Assembly (NCBI GenBank): GCA_963930655.1
Contig: OZ005601.1
Coordinates: 13,078,001 to 13,142,000 of the forward strand
Source: Myrica gale
Taxonomy: Eukaryota; Streptophyta; Magnoliopsida; Fagales; Myricaceae
Direction of reading: 5' to 3'
DNA length: 64,000 nucleotides
Positions 24,591-36,511 of the stretch are shown one piece after another; position 1 is the stretch's first letter, and every line of letters begins with the position of its first letter. The position numbers were made by a program, and so were the translations under genes. Under the pieces are notes generated by a model, which was not told the DNA's origin, made no database searches, and saw only the letters and a program-made list of their open reading frames with translations.

Positions 24591-25170
24591 TATTTTGGAT
24601 TTTATATTATATCTATATTTTTATTTGAAGCTAGATTCTTATCATTATTTGTATTTGTATCTGATATATTTTTTTTTGTTCAGAATAGATTCGAAATATT
24701 TTTTTCCTATTTTATTTGAATATTTTGATTGTGTTGTGCAATTGAATCTCTTTTTTTTTCCGATGGGATCTATACATTTTGATTCTGGTTGCTAACTCAA
24801 CAGTAGAGTACTCTGCTTTTAAGTGCGACTACCATTTTTTACACATTTGTATGAAGCAATGGATTCGTCAATACCATCAGTAACACTTGTAAGACAACAA
24901 CTGATCATGAAAGGAAGGAATGGAAAAAACAGCATGTCGTATTAATGGAGAATTCTGAGAATTTTTTATTCTTATCTTATCGAATCGATAAAAAATATTG
25001 TTTGAATTCTTGACACAGAAAAAAATGAAATTAAAGTTGGGTTAAGCGAATAAATGGATAGAGCCCCATGGCTCCAATTATAAGGAGACAAAAAAGATTC
25101 CTTTGGAAAAAAAGGGTCTTGTTTTTCTCGTGTGAGTGGAAAAATTAATATAAATTTCTTCACTAGCAAA
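24590..25170 (+). other. Nuclear plastid DNA insertion (NUPT): trnK-UUU 5' exon and group II intron
   Basis: The segment 24786-24822 matches the 37-nt 5' exon of chloroplast tRNA-Lys(UUU), and GTGCGACTACC follows at 24823, the 5' end of its group II intron. Intron sequence then continues (GATGAAGCAATGGATTCGTC, GAATGGAAAAAACAGCATGT, AAATTAAAGTTGGGTTAAGC), as found between trnK and matK. The exon differs from the usual plastid sequence at several positions, including the first base, so it has diverged and cannot be a working tRNA. matK is not reached. Boundaries are approximate. Confidence 0.85.
24786..24822 (+). pseudogene. trnK-UUU: trnK-UUU 5' exon, plastid-derived, non-functional
   Basis: A 37-nt match to the tRNA-Lys 5' half up to the anticodon-proximal splice point. 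Bases at the acceptor 5' end and in the D-arm/stem regions are changed relative to the plastid gene. The 3' exon is absent within this window. Confidence 0.82.
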
Positions 25171-26528
25171 CAGCCCCAAGTTGCTTCGTTTTCATACGTG
25201 CTTAGTCTATTTTATTTTTTCCAATCTTTTTTTAAATTAAGCTTTAGATTCAATAATATACGTAGAGGGGTGAATAAGTATTTAAAAATTAATTAACCCT
25301 TTTTCTTTTAACGAAAAAATAACTATAGAATTTTCAGTCAATGAACAAAAAGAAAACTGTAAAATAATCACACTACAACAATGTTAGAGCAACTATATTT
25401 CAAGGCAATATGCATTTTACAACAACTATAATTTCTCCAAAATTCCAGCAACCTAATTGCTAACAAAGAAACCAATTTCCAGCAACTTAGCTAGATGTTA
25501 ATAATGAAATCAATTTCCAGCAACTTAGATCTACAAGATATCAATCAAGATAAAGATCAGCACATGCAAAAGCACAAAAATATCAAAATAAAATGACACC
25601 AAGATTTTTATTACGAAGTGAAAATCTCTTGAGAATAACTTTCTCCAAGAGATAAAAGCACATAGAGCGCAGATCACACCAATCACTCCACTAAGAACAT
25701 CTAGACTTTACAAGACAATGATCTAAGTAAAAACTCATTCACTTCAAGATCCCCAGCTCTTCAAAAAGACACAATAATTCTTCTTGGGTTGGTGCCCAGC
25801 ACACATGCGACAATCATCAACTCTGGTTTTGTTCTTCAATGGACACTAACGAACTCGTCAGCAGTACTTCTTTCTCTGAAACCTTCAGCAAAAAGTCTTT
25901 CTTGATAACCCTCAAGAACCGTCAATCTTGGTGATTCAATCTTTGTAGAAACCAAGTAGGAATGGAAAGCACTTCACTAGCAATCTCCTATTTTCACAAC
26001 CTTCTACTATAAGGAAGAAACAAGTCTCTCAACTTCAGATATACGAACAGATCGTATTTTACACAGAGAGAAAACAAAGGAACTAAGGCAAAAGCTTAGA
26101 AATAGGTTAATAAATTGTTTTAGTAATTGTAGGAAGGTAAAACAAAGTCTATAGGTGGTTTAGGCGAGATTCTAGATCTTTAAAACGAAATCTGGTAAAA
26201 TCCCGTCAGGCTGACCGCAGGCTAACCATACTTACAGAAAAACCTCTAATGCAACACAACTCATACTTTCCAAATGCAACCAACAACCTTTCAAAAGCAT
26301 CTTCCGATTTCTTTTAGCCTCCACAACCTTCATAGACCAACCGAGTTGCTTCTTATATTATAAAAAGAAAAATACATTTATAAAAATATTATTATGTGTA
26401 TAGAAATAATGCCAACTTACACAAACATTCTCGCTTTTCAAAAGAAAATACCAAATCTAATAGAATTGAAAATCTCGAATATCTGACAAGTGAGAACTAC
26501 AGGTATCAATGTTTAAATTAATTGTTTG
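25171..26528. other. Probable old retroelement-like DNA, no gene
   Basis: Sequence around 25590-25690 (GACACCAAGATTTTTATTACGAAG and onward) has the style of plant retrotransposon LTR/leader DNA read in reverse. I could not find paired LTRs, a primer-binding site or a target duplication, so no element is called. Confidence 0.3.
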
Positions 26529-27823
26529 TGTTGGAATCGTAGGATCGGCGCAGCGGAAGACATGATCGTTGAAATCAGAGCAGTCCAAGCGTTCTGCCTC
26601 CTTCAGATCCACACACACAGCTTTGAGAGAGAAACTAGAGAGAGAAGCTCTCTTTCGTGAAAACGAAATTTCTCGTTAATCATCTTCGTCTCTTCTCAAA
26701 TGAATTTCTGAGCTATTTATAATGGTTGGCTCAGAACTCAACTGTGCTATAGCGTGAGATTTTTAGGGATCTCAAATCTCAGCCGCAGGATCATCATGAA
26801 AAACTCTTTTTCATTAACCCCTTATATTCTGTATTCCAAATTTATGGGCTTCTACAAATTGTGATCATGTCCATTAACATATCACAATTGACCCCCGAGA
26901 TAATGAGACTGTTTTTGTGAAATCCCTTTTGCTAACAATTGTATGCTTATTTATCCTTCCACCATACTATATTCCACATGAGCTAATAGGACCGGAATAA
27001 TATCACCGATTAAGTCCCTAGCTCATGTAATTCTTAATTCTTAGTCTATGCCTAGTTAGACTTCCAAAACTTTTCAAAAAACTTTTTCGCAAATATTTAC
27101 ATAATATAATATATATAAGTAAAACCCGTGAAAATATTTTTCACAAAATCACGCTGCAACGTTTTTACAGGAGTCCAATAATATACAGACATAATGAATA
27201 TACTGCCTCATCAAGAGACTGATGGATTCTATATTGAGAAATTATACAAATTCACTTACTATGCATAAGACCCAACATTGTCTGGAATATTTGATCTGCG
27301 AAAGATCATCACCAAATGACTCAGTCAAAGCACAAGCACACAACAAGTAAACATACACAACTCTCTCAGGTCTAAGGACAACATAAGCTAATTGTGTTGA
27401 ATATCATTCTCTACATCAGTGATCATTTCCAGAAGGTATTCATAGTTGATCTCGTTCAGTGCATGTACTCTTACATTGCACCCACTCGTTTGCTTAAGGT
27501 CACCACCTCAATGACGGATTCCATAATTCTATTTTATAGAGGTACAACGAATGTAGACCTATTTTGTACATAATCATGTATATTAGTCTAGAACAAAGTG
27601 AGTCCACAAGGATCCGAAAAATCATACTCCCCGCCTCCGATTCATTAATCATTGACCTGACTTTTTTACAATGTTGCTCAACAATATGACATCTCATGTC
27701 ATTGCAAATATGACATCCTATGTCATTGCATGTACCCAAAATAATATACAAATGATTAAACAATAATAATAATTATTTAATAATTATGCAAAATGATTGA
27801 TTTTTGAGGGCATACATCTAACA
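26529..27823 (-). mobile_element. Solo LTR of an LTR retrotransposon, 1295 bp, TSD GTTTG
   Basis: The unit begins TGTTGGAATCG and ends CATCTAACA, so both strands read TG...CA. A perfect 5-bp duplication GTTTG flanks it (26524-26528 and 27824-27828). On the minus strand it starts TGTTAGATGTATGCCCTC and ends GATTCCAACA, the orientation I favour from general similarity to plant LTRs. No internal region, primer-binding site or polypurine tract lies beside it, so it is a solo LTR left by recombination. Confidence 0.85.
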
Positions 27824-27828
27824 GTTTG

Positions 27829-29164
27829 GTCGTGATCCAATGGCTTATGATAAAACACTTCAGCTGAAATGGCTGAGTTTGATCCACCACGCCCATACTT
27901 AAGTGATATTTAGGGTTGCCTGTCGCTGCATAATGCATTCTAACCTGACCGATTCTTTTTCCTCCTGTGTCAGGTGAATCCAAACCCGATATAAAAACCA
28001 AATTAAACTTGTTTAATTCGGTTAGTTAAAAAAATTTATTTTAAACTAGCGAATAGGCTATTGCGTGTTAAGCTTTCCAAGTTTCATTGAAAAAAAGGTT
28101 TATATATATATATGCATGACCGGTAGCCGCCACTACTGAAACGATCGAGTTTCTTCCTATAATTCACAGCATGATAAGAACATCCAAATAAAATTTTACG
28201 AAGATATGCATGCATTTTCTTCTCTTCAGACGGACGGACGGCATTCATATTCTCCTTGTCCTTTTCATCAAGCCCTTCCAACCAGGCAGGACAATATCTT
28301 TCTATAGGAATAAACTTTGAGACCTCTAGATTAGGGTCTAGGCATATTCATAAAGTCACTTGATGAGATTAAATTAAGAAAGAATCCTCCCATCGCTGTC
28401 CCATTTCCCATATTCGACCAATTATCATTCCTTACTGGATTCCATTATCAATATGCACTTACGTACTATATATATATATATATCAAATATTAATATATAG
28501 GACGAATTAGGAACTATGATTCAATTAATGAGTATCACTTGAAATTCCTTAATTTATTAAGTATATGAAAATGGAATACTATGATTAAATTAATCATTCT
28601 TTTGACAAATATGTTGAAATTGGATCCTATCGGATAAATAAAATATCATTTCAGATATATATGAACTCTTCCTTCTTCTGTTTTTTGCTTGCTCTCTTTT
28701 CAAACAAGGCCAGGCCGGGAAAAAGATAACCAAAAGAACATTCCTCAAATATGCTTCATTCAGTTAATGGTCTACGTTTTTAAAACCATACCCAATGAAG
28801 CTATTACATGGTTTTCATGCATATGCGGGTCAATGAGCGGAGGCCTAAGGGAAAGTAAAATCTCAGATTTGAGGCTTTTTTTTCTTTTCTTTCAGAAACA
28901 TCAATTCTCTCCCGTTTGTTTTGGCTATTAAACGATATAAAAAATGATCAAAATGTCTTTCTTAGATAAATGTCCGAAAAATATTGAAATGTTCAAAAAT
29001 CATTCTCTCTTCTTCTAGAAATCATGAGTCATGAGCATTAATGTTTAGAACTCTTTTACATCTTTTGTTTTATTTGGTATTCTACCAGAATATGCAAACA
29101 CGCGTTTTTTGCCCATTTTACAGATAGATAGGTTAGACTCCCCACTCTTCTGATCCAGAGGATA
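27829..29164. other. Intergenic, nothing recognised
   Basis: AT-rich with TA microsatellites at about 28102-28111 and 28466-28482. Short frames only. Confidence 0.4.
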
Positions 29165-29172
29165 CTTCTATC

Positions 29173-30168
29173 TAGGGGTGAACATGGTCGGTGCGGTTCG
29201 GTTGGAATGCATTTTCCACATTCGAACCGACCATGGTCGGTTGTCACTATGTGACAACCGAGGCCGGCCGAATAGCCTGTGATGGCCGAACACACCGAAT
29301 GAAATTTTCATTCGGTCGGTTCGGCCGGTTTATTCGGTTGGGCCCCTGGGCTTTTCAGCCCAGGCCCAATTTTTTCATCAATCGTAATTCTTGGTCCCTA
29401 CAATTTTTTCAACACCAATTAAAGATTCACAACACAACCAATCTAATGTCCAATTCAATTCATAAATTTCACCAATTCACAATTTCACAGATTCAATATC
29501 CATAAATTCAATTCAATTCAATTCACAATTCAATATCCATTTACAGAGAAGAAGAAAGAAATAGAAAAAGATAAAGGAAAAAAAACCTCAGAGGCGGTGG
29601 AATGGTGCAGCAGCCAGGCGCCAGCAGGGGAAGGATGAGAGCTCAGAGGCGATGGAATAGTGCGGCAGGGGAAGGATGAGAGCTGGAGGGGGAACGACGC
29701 AATGGAGAAGCCGAGAGGGGGAACGACGCAAAGGAGATTGGAGAAGCCTGAAGGACCGAAGGGGGCTGCTTCAGAAACGACTAAGACTAGGTTCGGCGGG
29801 GAAAGGCGGTGGAATGGTGCGGCAGGGGAATGATGAGAGCTGGAGGGGGAACGACGCAATGGAGAAGCCGAGAGGGGGAACGGCGCAAAGGAGGTTGGAG
29901 AAGCCTGGAGGACTGGAGGTGGGGGGCGATTTTTCGACTGAGGGTTAGGGCTACACGAAGTCACGAATGGGTAAAAAAACATAAGATGTCGGTCGGTTCG
30001 GTTTTCGGTTAACCGACCCATATCACCGAAAACCGAACCGATTCCTTCGGTTTTTGAAAGGCCTGGGCCGAGGACCGACCTGGGCCATCGCCCAACCGCC
30101 CGCGCCGATGGGCTTCGGTCGGTTGAGGTCGGCCGGTTCGGCCCACGGCCCAATCATGTTCAGGCCTA
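29173..30168. mobile_element. hAT-type non-autonomous element, 996 bp, TSD CTTCTATC
   Basis: It starts TAGGGGTGAACATGGTCGG and ends AATCATGTTCAGGCCTA. A perfect 8-bp duplication CTTCTATC lies at 29165-29172 and 30169-30176. Both arms are packed with CGGTCGGTTCGG / CCGAACCGACC words, making long self-complementary arms. The centre (about 29585-29930) is a GC-rich imperfect direct repeat containing GAGAGCTGGAGGGGGAACG twice. The 207-codon minus-strand frame (30153-29530) is a by-product of this composition, not a gene. It lies about 430 bp upstream of the JAR1-like TATA box. Confidence 0.88.
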
Positions 30169-30176
30169 CTTCTATC

Positions 30177-30601
30177 GATTTTTTTTTTCAAAAAATAATA
30201 ACTCCATCAAATTCACACATATTTTAATGGGGAAAAAAAATCTAGTAAACCAAAGAGAATCTAGGAATGACAATAATCTTTTCTTTCTTTTTTTGTAGCA
30301 GGAAAAGAACAAGAATCGAAGGTGAGAATCTTGGCCTTGCCAAATCTCTGCCTTTTATTTGGACCCTCTTCGAAGACTCCGTTTTCTGTAATGCTTCCTG
30401 TAATCCGGCGAGAAATCTAGAAATGGCAAATCCCATTTTCGTAATTCCACACCGAACGCAAGCCCTGGACCGTAATTTCCTTGCCGAGGAAAGAGTCCCA
30501 GCACGTCGGTGTTTCCGTAATTCAGGCACAAAACGATGGGCAAAGAGGAACTTTTGGAGTAGCGCTTATGCAAATCACAAGGAGGGAGAAATGTGGACGC
30601 C
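30177..30601 (+). promoter_or_regulatory. Proximal promoter region of the JAR1-like gene
   Basis: The stretch between the hAT-type insertion and the TATA box. It includes an ACGT core in AGCACGTCGG at about 30499-30508. No other element is assigned. Confidence 0.4.
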
Positions 30602-30610
30602 TATATATAA
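30602..30610 (+). promoter_or_regulatory. Putative TATA box of the JAR1-like gene
   Basis: TATATATAA, followed about 100-170 bp later by CT- and GA-rich leader sequence typical of plant 5'UTRs (CTCTCTCTC at about 30712, (GA)n at 30756-30774). It is the best TATA match upstream of the coding start; the start site itself is not determined. Confidence 0.5.
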
Positions 30611-31068
30611 TGCGGAGTCTCGGGAGAATCTTCGTTCACAGCTCCCAATCCTCCATAGCCATTTAAAGCGCATCAAGTGTCATATAGCCATGCTGTTTCT
30701 ACGAAAAACTGCCTCTCTCTCTCAAACGGTTTGTTCCTTGTTCAGAGGGTGAGACTTGAGAGAGAGAGAGAGAGTTTGCATCGAAGTCGGTGACTTGTTT
30801 ACGCCTGTTTCAACCGTTACTTCGTTGAGATCGAGACCGCTCTCTTCCTTCCTCATTGTTATCTACTGTCAAAACAGTGTTCTCTATCTATCTCTTCCTC
30901 TGTGAGAGCCAGATACTGAAGAGTACGGTCACAGGTATAATTTTCAGCGCTTGTTCTGAATTTCACTCTTTATTCCCAAGCTCGATTGGTTCGTTCTTCT
31001 CGTCAGCTTTTCAGAAACTGTTGGAAGTAATTTTTGGAAATGAAACAAAATTTGAGAGCTTTGCTCTC

Positions 31069-31528
31069 ATTTTCCGTGATGACTTTCCCTCGAGCCACAC
31101 GTGGCGTGAAGTGGTGTTGGTGTTGTTTGTGGTTTGGGATTGTTCTGGGCGAGTTCTCTCGGGTTTGTCAGATTCCAAGTCCGTTTTTCTGTGCTCAAGA
31201 TTCCGTAAATTGGATTCGTTACTTTCCGATTTCAAAGTCGTTTTCGTTCTTCAAAAGCCCCTCTGTTTTCTGTTTGCCTGTAACCTTTTCGTTTGATCAT
31301 TTTCCGTGATGACTTTCCCTCGAGCCACACGTGGCGTGAAGTGGTGTTGGTGTTGTTTGGGGTTTGGGGTTGTTCTGGGCGAGTTCTCTCGGGTTTGTCA
31401 GCTTCCAAGTCCGTTTTTCTGTGCTCAAGATTCCGTAAATTGGATTCGTTACTTTCCGATTTCAAAGTCGTTTTCGTTCTTCAAAAGCCCCTCTGTTTTC
31501 TGTTTGCCTATAACCTTTTCGTTTGATC
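31069..31528 (+). repeat. 230-bp tandem duplication in the JAR1-like leader
   Basis: The block starting ATTTTCCGTGATGACTTTCC at 31069 repeats from 31299 with very few differences, ending in CCTTTTCGTTTGATC in both copies. Each copy contains a palindromic G-box core CACGTG within CACACGTGGC (31098-31103 and 31328-31333). Confidence 0.92.
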
Positions 31529-31927
31529 CTTTTGGTCTTTTTGACAACCTTCTGACTTCGTTTCCCACATGGGTTCTTTTTTCCTTTCTTTTTCATTGAA
31601 TTTTTCGTCCCAATCGCAACTTCTGGATTGACAGAAGTTCTGGCTTGAAGCAGTTATAGAACCCGTTTAATGCGTCGTTGGCTTCTTGTTAGCTCGGTTG
31701 CAATTGATTCATTCAATGGTAGTAGTTTCTTTCAAATGATTTCCAACTTTAGTTCTCTGTTTCTCTCTGAGAGGCTGTTTCCAGGAAAATTCTGGATAGT
31801 TGACTACGTTGACTACCGTCAAGGAAATATTTTAATTATGAGCTTTGAGGAGACTTGTCTCCGGGATTGGTTATTGGGTTTGGTGAACTTTCTTTCGATG
31901 TTTCTTTTCAATCTCCGAACGATTGTT

Positions 31928-31973
31928 TTCGAGTGGCGAAGGGAGCCAGATCTGGCTCCCTTCGCCACTCGAA
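31928..31973. repeat. Perfect 46-bp palindrome in the JAR1-like leader
   Basis: TTCGAGTGGCGAAGGGAGCC at the left is the exact reverse complement of the right arm, meeting at a central AGATCT (23 + 23 bp, no loop). A second short inverted repeat, GACGTGTC...GACACGTC, follows at about 32021-32043. Confidence 0.95.
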
Positions 31974-32475
31974 GGGGTTCTCCCCGATTTTTTTTCGAAA
32001 ATGCCTTTATGATTGGTGCTGACGTGTCTAATTTTGACACGTCGGCATTTACCGTTAGTGTTTCAAGAAGCACATAACGGAAGGGCATATTTGCTATTAG
32101 CGCATACCACATGGGCATAACATGCATTTAACCCTTGTTTTTAAGCTTTCTGTGTCATTTTGCATGGTAGTTGTCCATTCAGCTCTGTTTGGTTGCCGAG
32201 AAACTTGACGGCAAGTAAACATAAACTTTACATAAGCCGCTCTTTTCTTTATTCCACTTTATGAAACAGAAATAATGATCCAATTCTTTTATGCTGATTT
32301 GGGAGGGTACTAAGCTTTATACACTGAGGTATTGCTTCTCCGCAGTTCCAATTAATTCCTAATTGAAAAGTTACATATGTATATATTCATCTTTTCTAGG
32401 CGGTTCAGTGATTTCCTTATGTTCCTCATAAATAATGCTTATTTTTCATTTGGCTGCAGTCAAATCTTTGTGAGG

Positions 32476-35400
32476 ATGTTAGAGAAGATGGAAAAATTTG
32501 ACAAGGAGAAAGTGATAGCCGAATTTGAAGCAATAACGAAGGACGCTGAGAAGGTTCAGAGAGAGACCCTCGAGAAGATTCTGGAAGAGAACGGATCGGC
32601 AGAGTACTTGCAGAATCTTGGTCTCAATGGAAGAACCGATCCTGAGAGCTTCAAGAGTTGTGTTCCTCTTGTTACTCACAAGGAATTGGAGACATACATT
32701 CAGAGAATTGCAGATGGAGATTCTTCGCCCATTCTCACTGGAAAACCAATCACAACGATCTCATTAAGGTCCTTGTAACTTTCTTAGTTTTCGGATATTG
32801 ACCTGAACTTTGAATTGTGCTAGGTAAGTTTACGGTTCTGAATATTTTGGATTGGTTGCAGCTCGGGTACTACTCAGGGAAGGCCAAAGTTCGTACCCTT
32901 CAATGAAGAATTGATGGAAACAACTACGCAGATATATCAAACATCTTTTGCTTTCAGAAACAGGTAACAAAGTCCTACTTAGCAAAAAGGGGATTTCAGT
33001 CGCTTCACAAAATCTTGTTAGCTGCTAAGCATAGACTCTTAAAGATGTTCGATATTATCCACGATCCCTTTTAACTCTCATTTTACCCTTTTCATTGGTT
33101 TGAAGATGAAAGAATCATATTTCAGGAAAAGAATAAGTTGGTAGTTCATTTTCACAACTGAGTTCGTAGTCTAGAAAAAGAAAATTACTAAATTAGTAAT
33201 GTAATTAGTCTCGTTATTTTTTGCTGATGAAAAACTTCACATTCTGCAGAGAATTTCCTATTGGGAATGGAAAGGTGTTACAGTTTATTTACAGCAGCAA
33301 GCAGTTCAAAACCAAAGGGGGCCTGGTAGCTGGAACAGCTACTACTAATGTCTACCGCAATTTTCAGTTTAAACAGACGATGAAGGCAATTCAGTCCCAA
33401 TCCTGCAGCCCTGATGAAGTAATATTTGGTCCTGATTTCCACCAGTCTTTGTACTGCCATCTCTTATGTGGGTTGATTTTTCGGGATGAAGTTCAATCTG
33501 TTTCCTCTACCTTTGCTCATAGCATCATCCATGCATTCAGAACCTTTGAACAAGTCTGGGAAGAACTATGCACTGATATCAGGGAGGGGGTCCTGAGCAG
33601 TAGAATCACTGTCCCAACTATCCGCACAGCTATGTCAAGACTGCTCGAACCAGACCCTCATTTGGCTGAGTTGATCTATAATAAGTGCGCTGGTTTGAGT
33701 AATTGGTATCGATTAATCCCAGAACTTTTCCCAAATGCAAAGTATATATATGGGATCATGACTGGGTCAATGGAGCCTTATTTGAAAAAATTGAGGCACT
33801 ATGCAGGGGAGCTGCCTCTTGTGAGTACTGATTATGGGTCTTCTGAAGGGTGGATTGGAACAAACGTCAACCCAAAATTGCCACCTAAGTTGGCTACTTA
33901 TGCTGTTCTTCCTAATATTGGATATTTCGAATTCATTCCACTCAGGGTGGACATTGAGGATCAGGATCACAAAAAGATGGACCGCAGTTTCCTCTGTATG
34001 GAGCCAAAGCCAGTGGGTTTAACTGAAGTCATGGTCGGTGAAGAGTATGAGATTATTCTCACCAATGTTGCAGGTACTAAGTTCTTTTGACATGGATTTT
34101 CTTATTGAGTAATTGAGAAATATGAATTGCTTCCTCCACCGCACAAGGCTCGGAATTGGTTTTTAAACATCCTTTGTGCGTGTACTGAGCCATTGTTTTG
34201 ATTGAGATATTTCCTTTTCTTCATACCATTCATTTCTTCCTACTGTCCATTAATGGCCCAAGATAAGGCCTTAAATGCTCACCACGTGATTCTAGCTAAT
34301 CAGGGAAAGCAGCTTCTTCCTTATGCAGTATTCCTCCTCTCCAGACTGTCGTATTTGGGTAGTTAGTTTTTCGGTTTTTCTGCAGTGTCAAGAATGGGAT
34401 TCTTAATCCACTAATTGACATGACTGAACCAGCTGGCTAAGACACATGCAAATGTAGTTGTTTAGAGTTTATCATTTTGGACGGCGAAAGACATTCACTT
34501 ACTAGACAACTTACAGGGATTCCTCAACTATATATTAAATGTCCCCCATGTATAATAGCTCAACATTAGGGAACTGGGAGACCCCATGTGTGCTCTATTC
34601 CACATATCGATCTTTTATTAGGCATGCAACAGTAAAATTTTCTTAGTAGATACAGAGACATTTTGTTTTGTTGTTGAGTGTGCATGCCACTAGGTCTAAG
34701 ATAATATATTCTATTGCATTTATTTATTTATTCGACTTTGTTTTTATTGTATATGGCTGTTATTTCTTTAATATGTTTTTTTTCTCTATGCTTTTCTCCT
34801 TTCATGTCTAGTTCTAAACACGGGGAGTTTTCCGACTATGCTCTACACTACTTGTTCTTTGTCTATTGTTGACTTGGCTGGTCTCTGCAGTACAAGTTGG
34901 CTCTGAGACAATAATTTGATTGGTCTATTCTTCGTCAACTTGATGCGCATGACCCACTTGAAAATATTGATTTTAAAAATGGTAGTTGATTTTTTTTTCT
35001 CAATTATTAGCTGAACTATTGGATGCTACAGTTTTTTTATTGTTGTTTCAAGGGGGTAGGTTGAATCCTGCTTCTCAAAGGAGAAAGCCAGGGAACATAT
35101 CAGAAGTAACCATGTTCCTATAGGATGTGTATTCTCCGAAAGGAGTTGATGCTCTTAATTTTTCTACCTTAGATAATGTTGAATGGAAGTACAACATATT
35201 TACAAAGTGGCTCTGTACTAAAGGGATGTTTTGTCATTTTCTCATATATCTGGCAAAGCTCTGTATTTTCCTATAATACTGAATCAAAAGGATCGTTTGG
35301 TCATTTTCCCATAGGTCTGGCAACGCCCTCTACTTTTCTATACCCACTGCACACGAAGGGTATAGCGGATGAGGTTTAGTTGAAATTCTTTTAAGACAAA

Positions 35401-36511
35401 CATGCTGTGTAGGACATACATGGGGCTGGGGGCAGGTAATGGGGGTTGGTTACCATTTTTTTGGCTTAATATGCAGCTATAGCGTTTGGTGAGGATTTGA
35501 ATTTTGACCATACAGGAAAAAAAAATGTCTTGGGTCATGTAATAGCTTTAACAGTGAAAACCTAATCACATTAATATAACCTGTCAGCATCTATGGCGGA
35601 TGGCCTTTTATTTTAGCAGAGTGGGCACCGGATCTTTGATCAAGTCATCATAAGTTATGGGAGCAATCTCTGGACCTTGACTTTTGCACTTGTTCTTTTT
35701 ATCATTTTAAATAATAATTCCTTAGCATATTCTTCCTTTTTTATTTGAATACTCTGGCTCTGGATATTAGTACGTTGCCCCTAGATTTGCACTACAGTTC
35801 TGAAATATATTTCCTGATTTTATTGTTCTAGGTTGTATTACCCTGTATCTTGTATACTCCGTTACTGTTTATTGAGCAGTCGTGTTTGTAGTGAGTGGAC
35901 ATATAATGGGCAGTCATCTTATGAACTTTTGCTCAGATCTTATCGTTCTTTTGTTTTGGGATTTGATTGCAGGTCTTTACCGCTACAGGCTTGGAGATGT
36001 AGTAAAGGTGATGGGTTTCCATAACTCTAGCCCGGAGCTTAAATTTGTTCGCAGGAGTAACCTTCTGCTAACCATCAACATTGACAAGAACACCGAGAAA
36101 GATTTACAACTAGCCGTAGAAGAGGCGGGCAAGCTACTGGGTGAAGAAAAGCTGGAGGTTGTTGATTTCACTAGCCATGTTGACACATCCACGGAACCGG
36201 GCCACTATGTTATCTTCTGGGAAATAAGTGGGGAAGCAAGTGAGGAGGTTCTCAAGGAATGCTGCAACTGCTTGGATAAGTCCTTTGTTGATGCAGGCTA
36301 TGTTAGCTCGCGCAAAGTCAATACCATAGGGCCCCTTGAGCTCCGAGTTCTTTGGAGGGGAACTTTCCTGAAGATACTAGATCATTATGTAGGATTAGGT
36401 GCTGCTGTTAGCCAGTTTAAAACGCCACGATGTGTCGGGCAGGCGAACAATAATGTGCTGCAAATCTTGTGCGGCAATGTTGCTAAGACCTACTTTAGTA
36501 CTGCTTTCTAG
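32476..36511 (+). CDS. JAR1: JAR1-like GH3 jasmonoyl-amino acid synthetase (GH3.11 clade)
   Basis: Four exons: 32476-32768, 32862-32963, 33250-34073 and 35973-36511. All introns are GT-AG, phases join cleanly, and the product is 585 residues, close to the size known for the family. GH3 enzymes adenylate a hormone acid and conjugate it to an amino acid; JAR1 makes jasmonoyl-isoleucine in the cytosol, the ligand of the COI1-JAZ receptor. Visible GH3 signatures are SSGTTQGRPK at residues 98-107 (nucleotide-binding), DYGSSEGW from 326 and YRYRLGDVVKV from 409. The start MLEKMEKFD, the stretch SCSPDEVIFGPDFHQSLYCH and the C-terminus YFSTAF match the JAR1 group better than the auxin-conjugating group. 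The start follows a leader-intron acceptor. The third intron is long (1899 bp). I see no damage. Substrate is inferred from clade, so an auxin- or other-acid activity is not excluded. Confidence 0.93.
34074..35972 (+). other. Long third intron of the JAR1-like gene
   Basis: Donor GTACTAAG at 34074, acceptor TTGATTGCAG at 35963-35972. Apart from a degenerate 67-bp duplication near 35230-35340 (GTCATTTTC...TCTGGCAA...CTATA occurs twice) I find no transposon end or coding sequence inside. Confidence 0.85.

Larger units (their letters stand above)
30640..32475 (+). other. JAR1-like 5' leader with at least one intron
   Basis: The distance from the TATA box to the start codon (about 1.87 kb) requires leader intron(s). 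The last one ends with a clear acceptor, TTTGGCTGCAG at 32450-32460, 15 nt before the ATG. The donor is not certain. The region contains a 230-bp tandem duplication and a 46-bp perfect palindrome. Frames here (for example 30856-31296) lack any family motif. Confidence 0.6.

Noticed and set aside
24786..24822. A functional tRNA-Lys gene
   Set aside because: Only the 5' exon of the plastid split gene is present, with substitutions.
29530..30153. 207-codon minus-strand open frame
   Set aside because: It lies within the hAT-type element 29173-30168 and reflects GC-rich repeated words; no domain, and other frames are open too.
30267..30752. 161-codon open frame upstream of the JAR1-like gene
   Set aside because: It spans the promoter/TATA region and the leader start, and resembles no family.
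31034..31599. Repeated protein frames in the leader suggesting a duplicated small gene
   Set aside because: They come from the 230-bp non-coding tandem duplication; codons show no constraint and the region precedes the main ATG.
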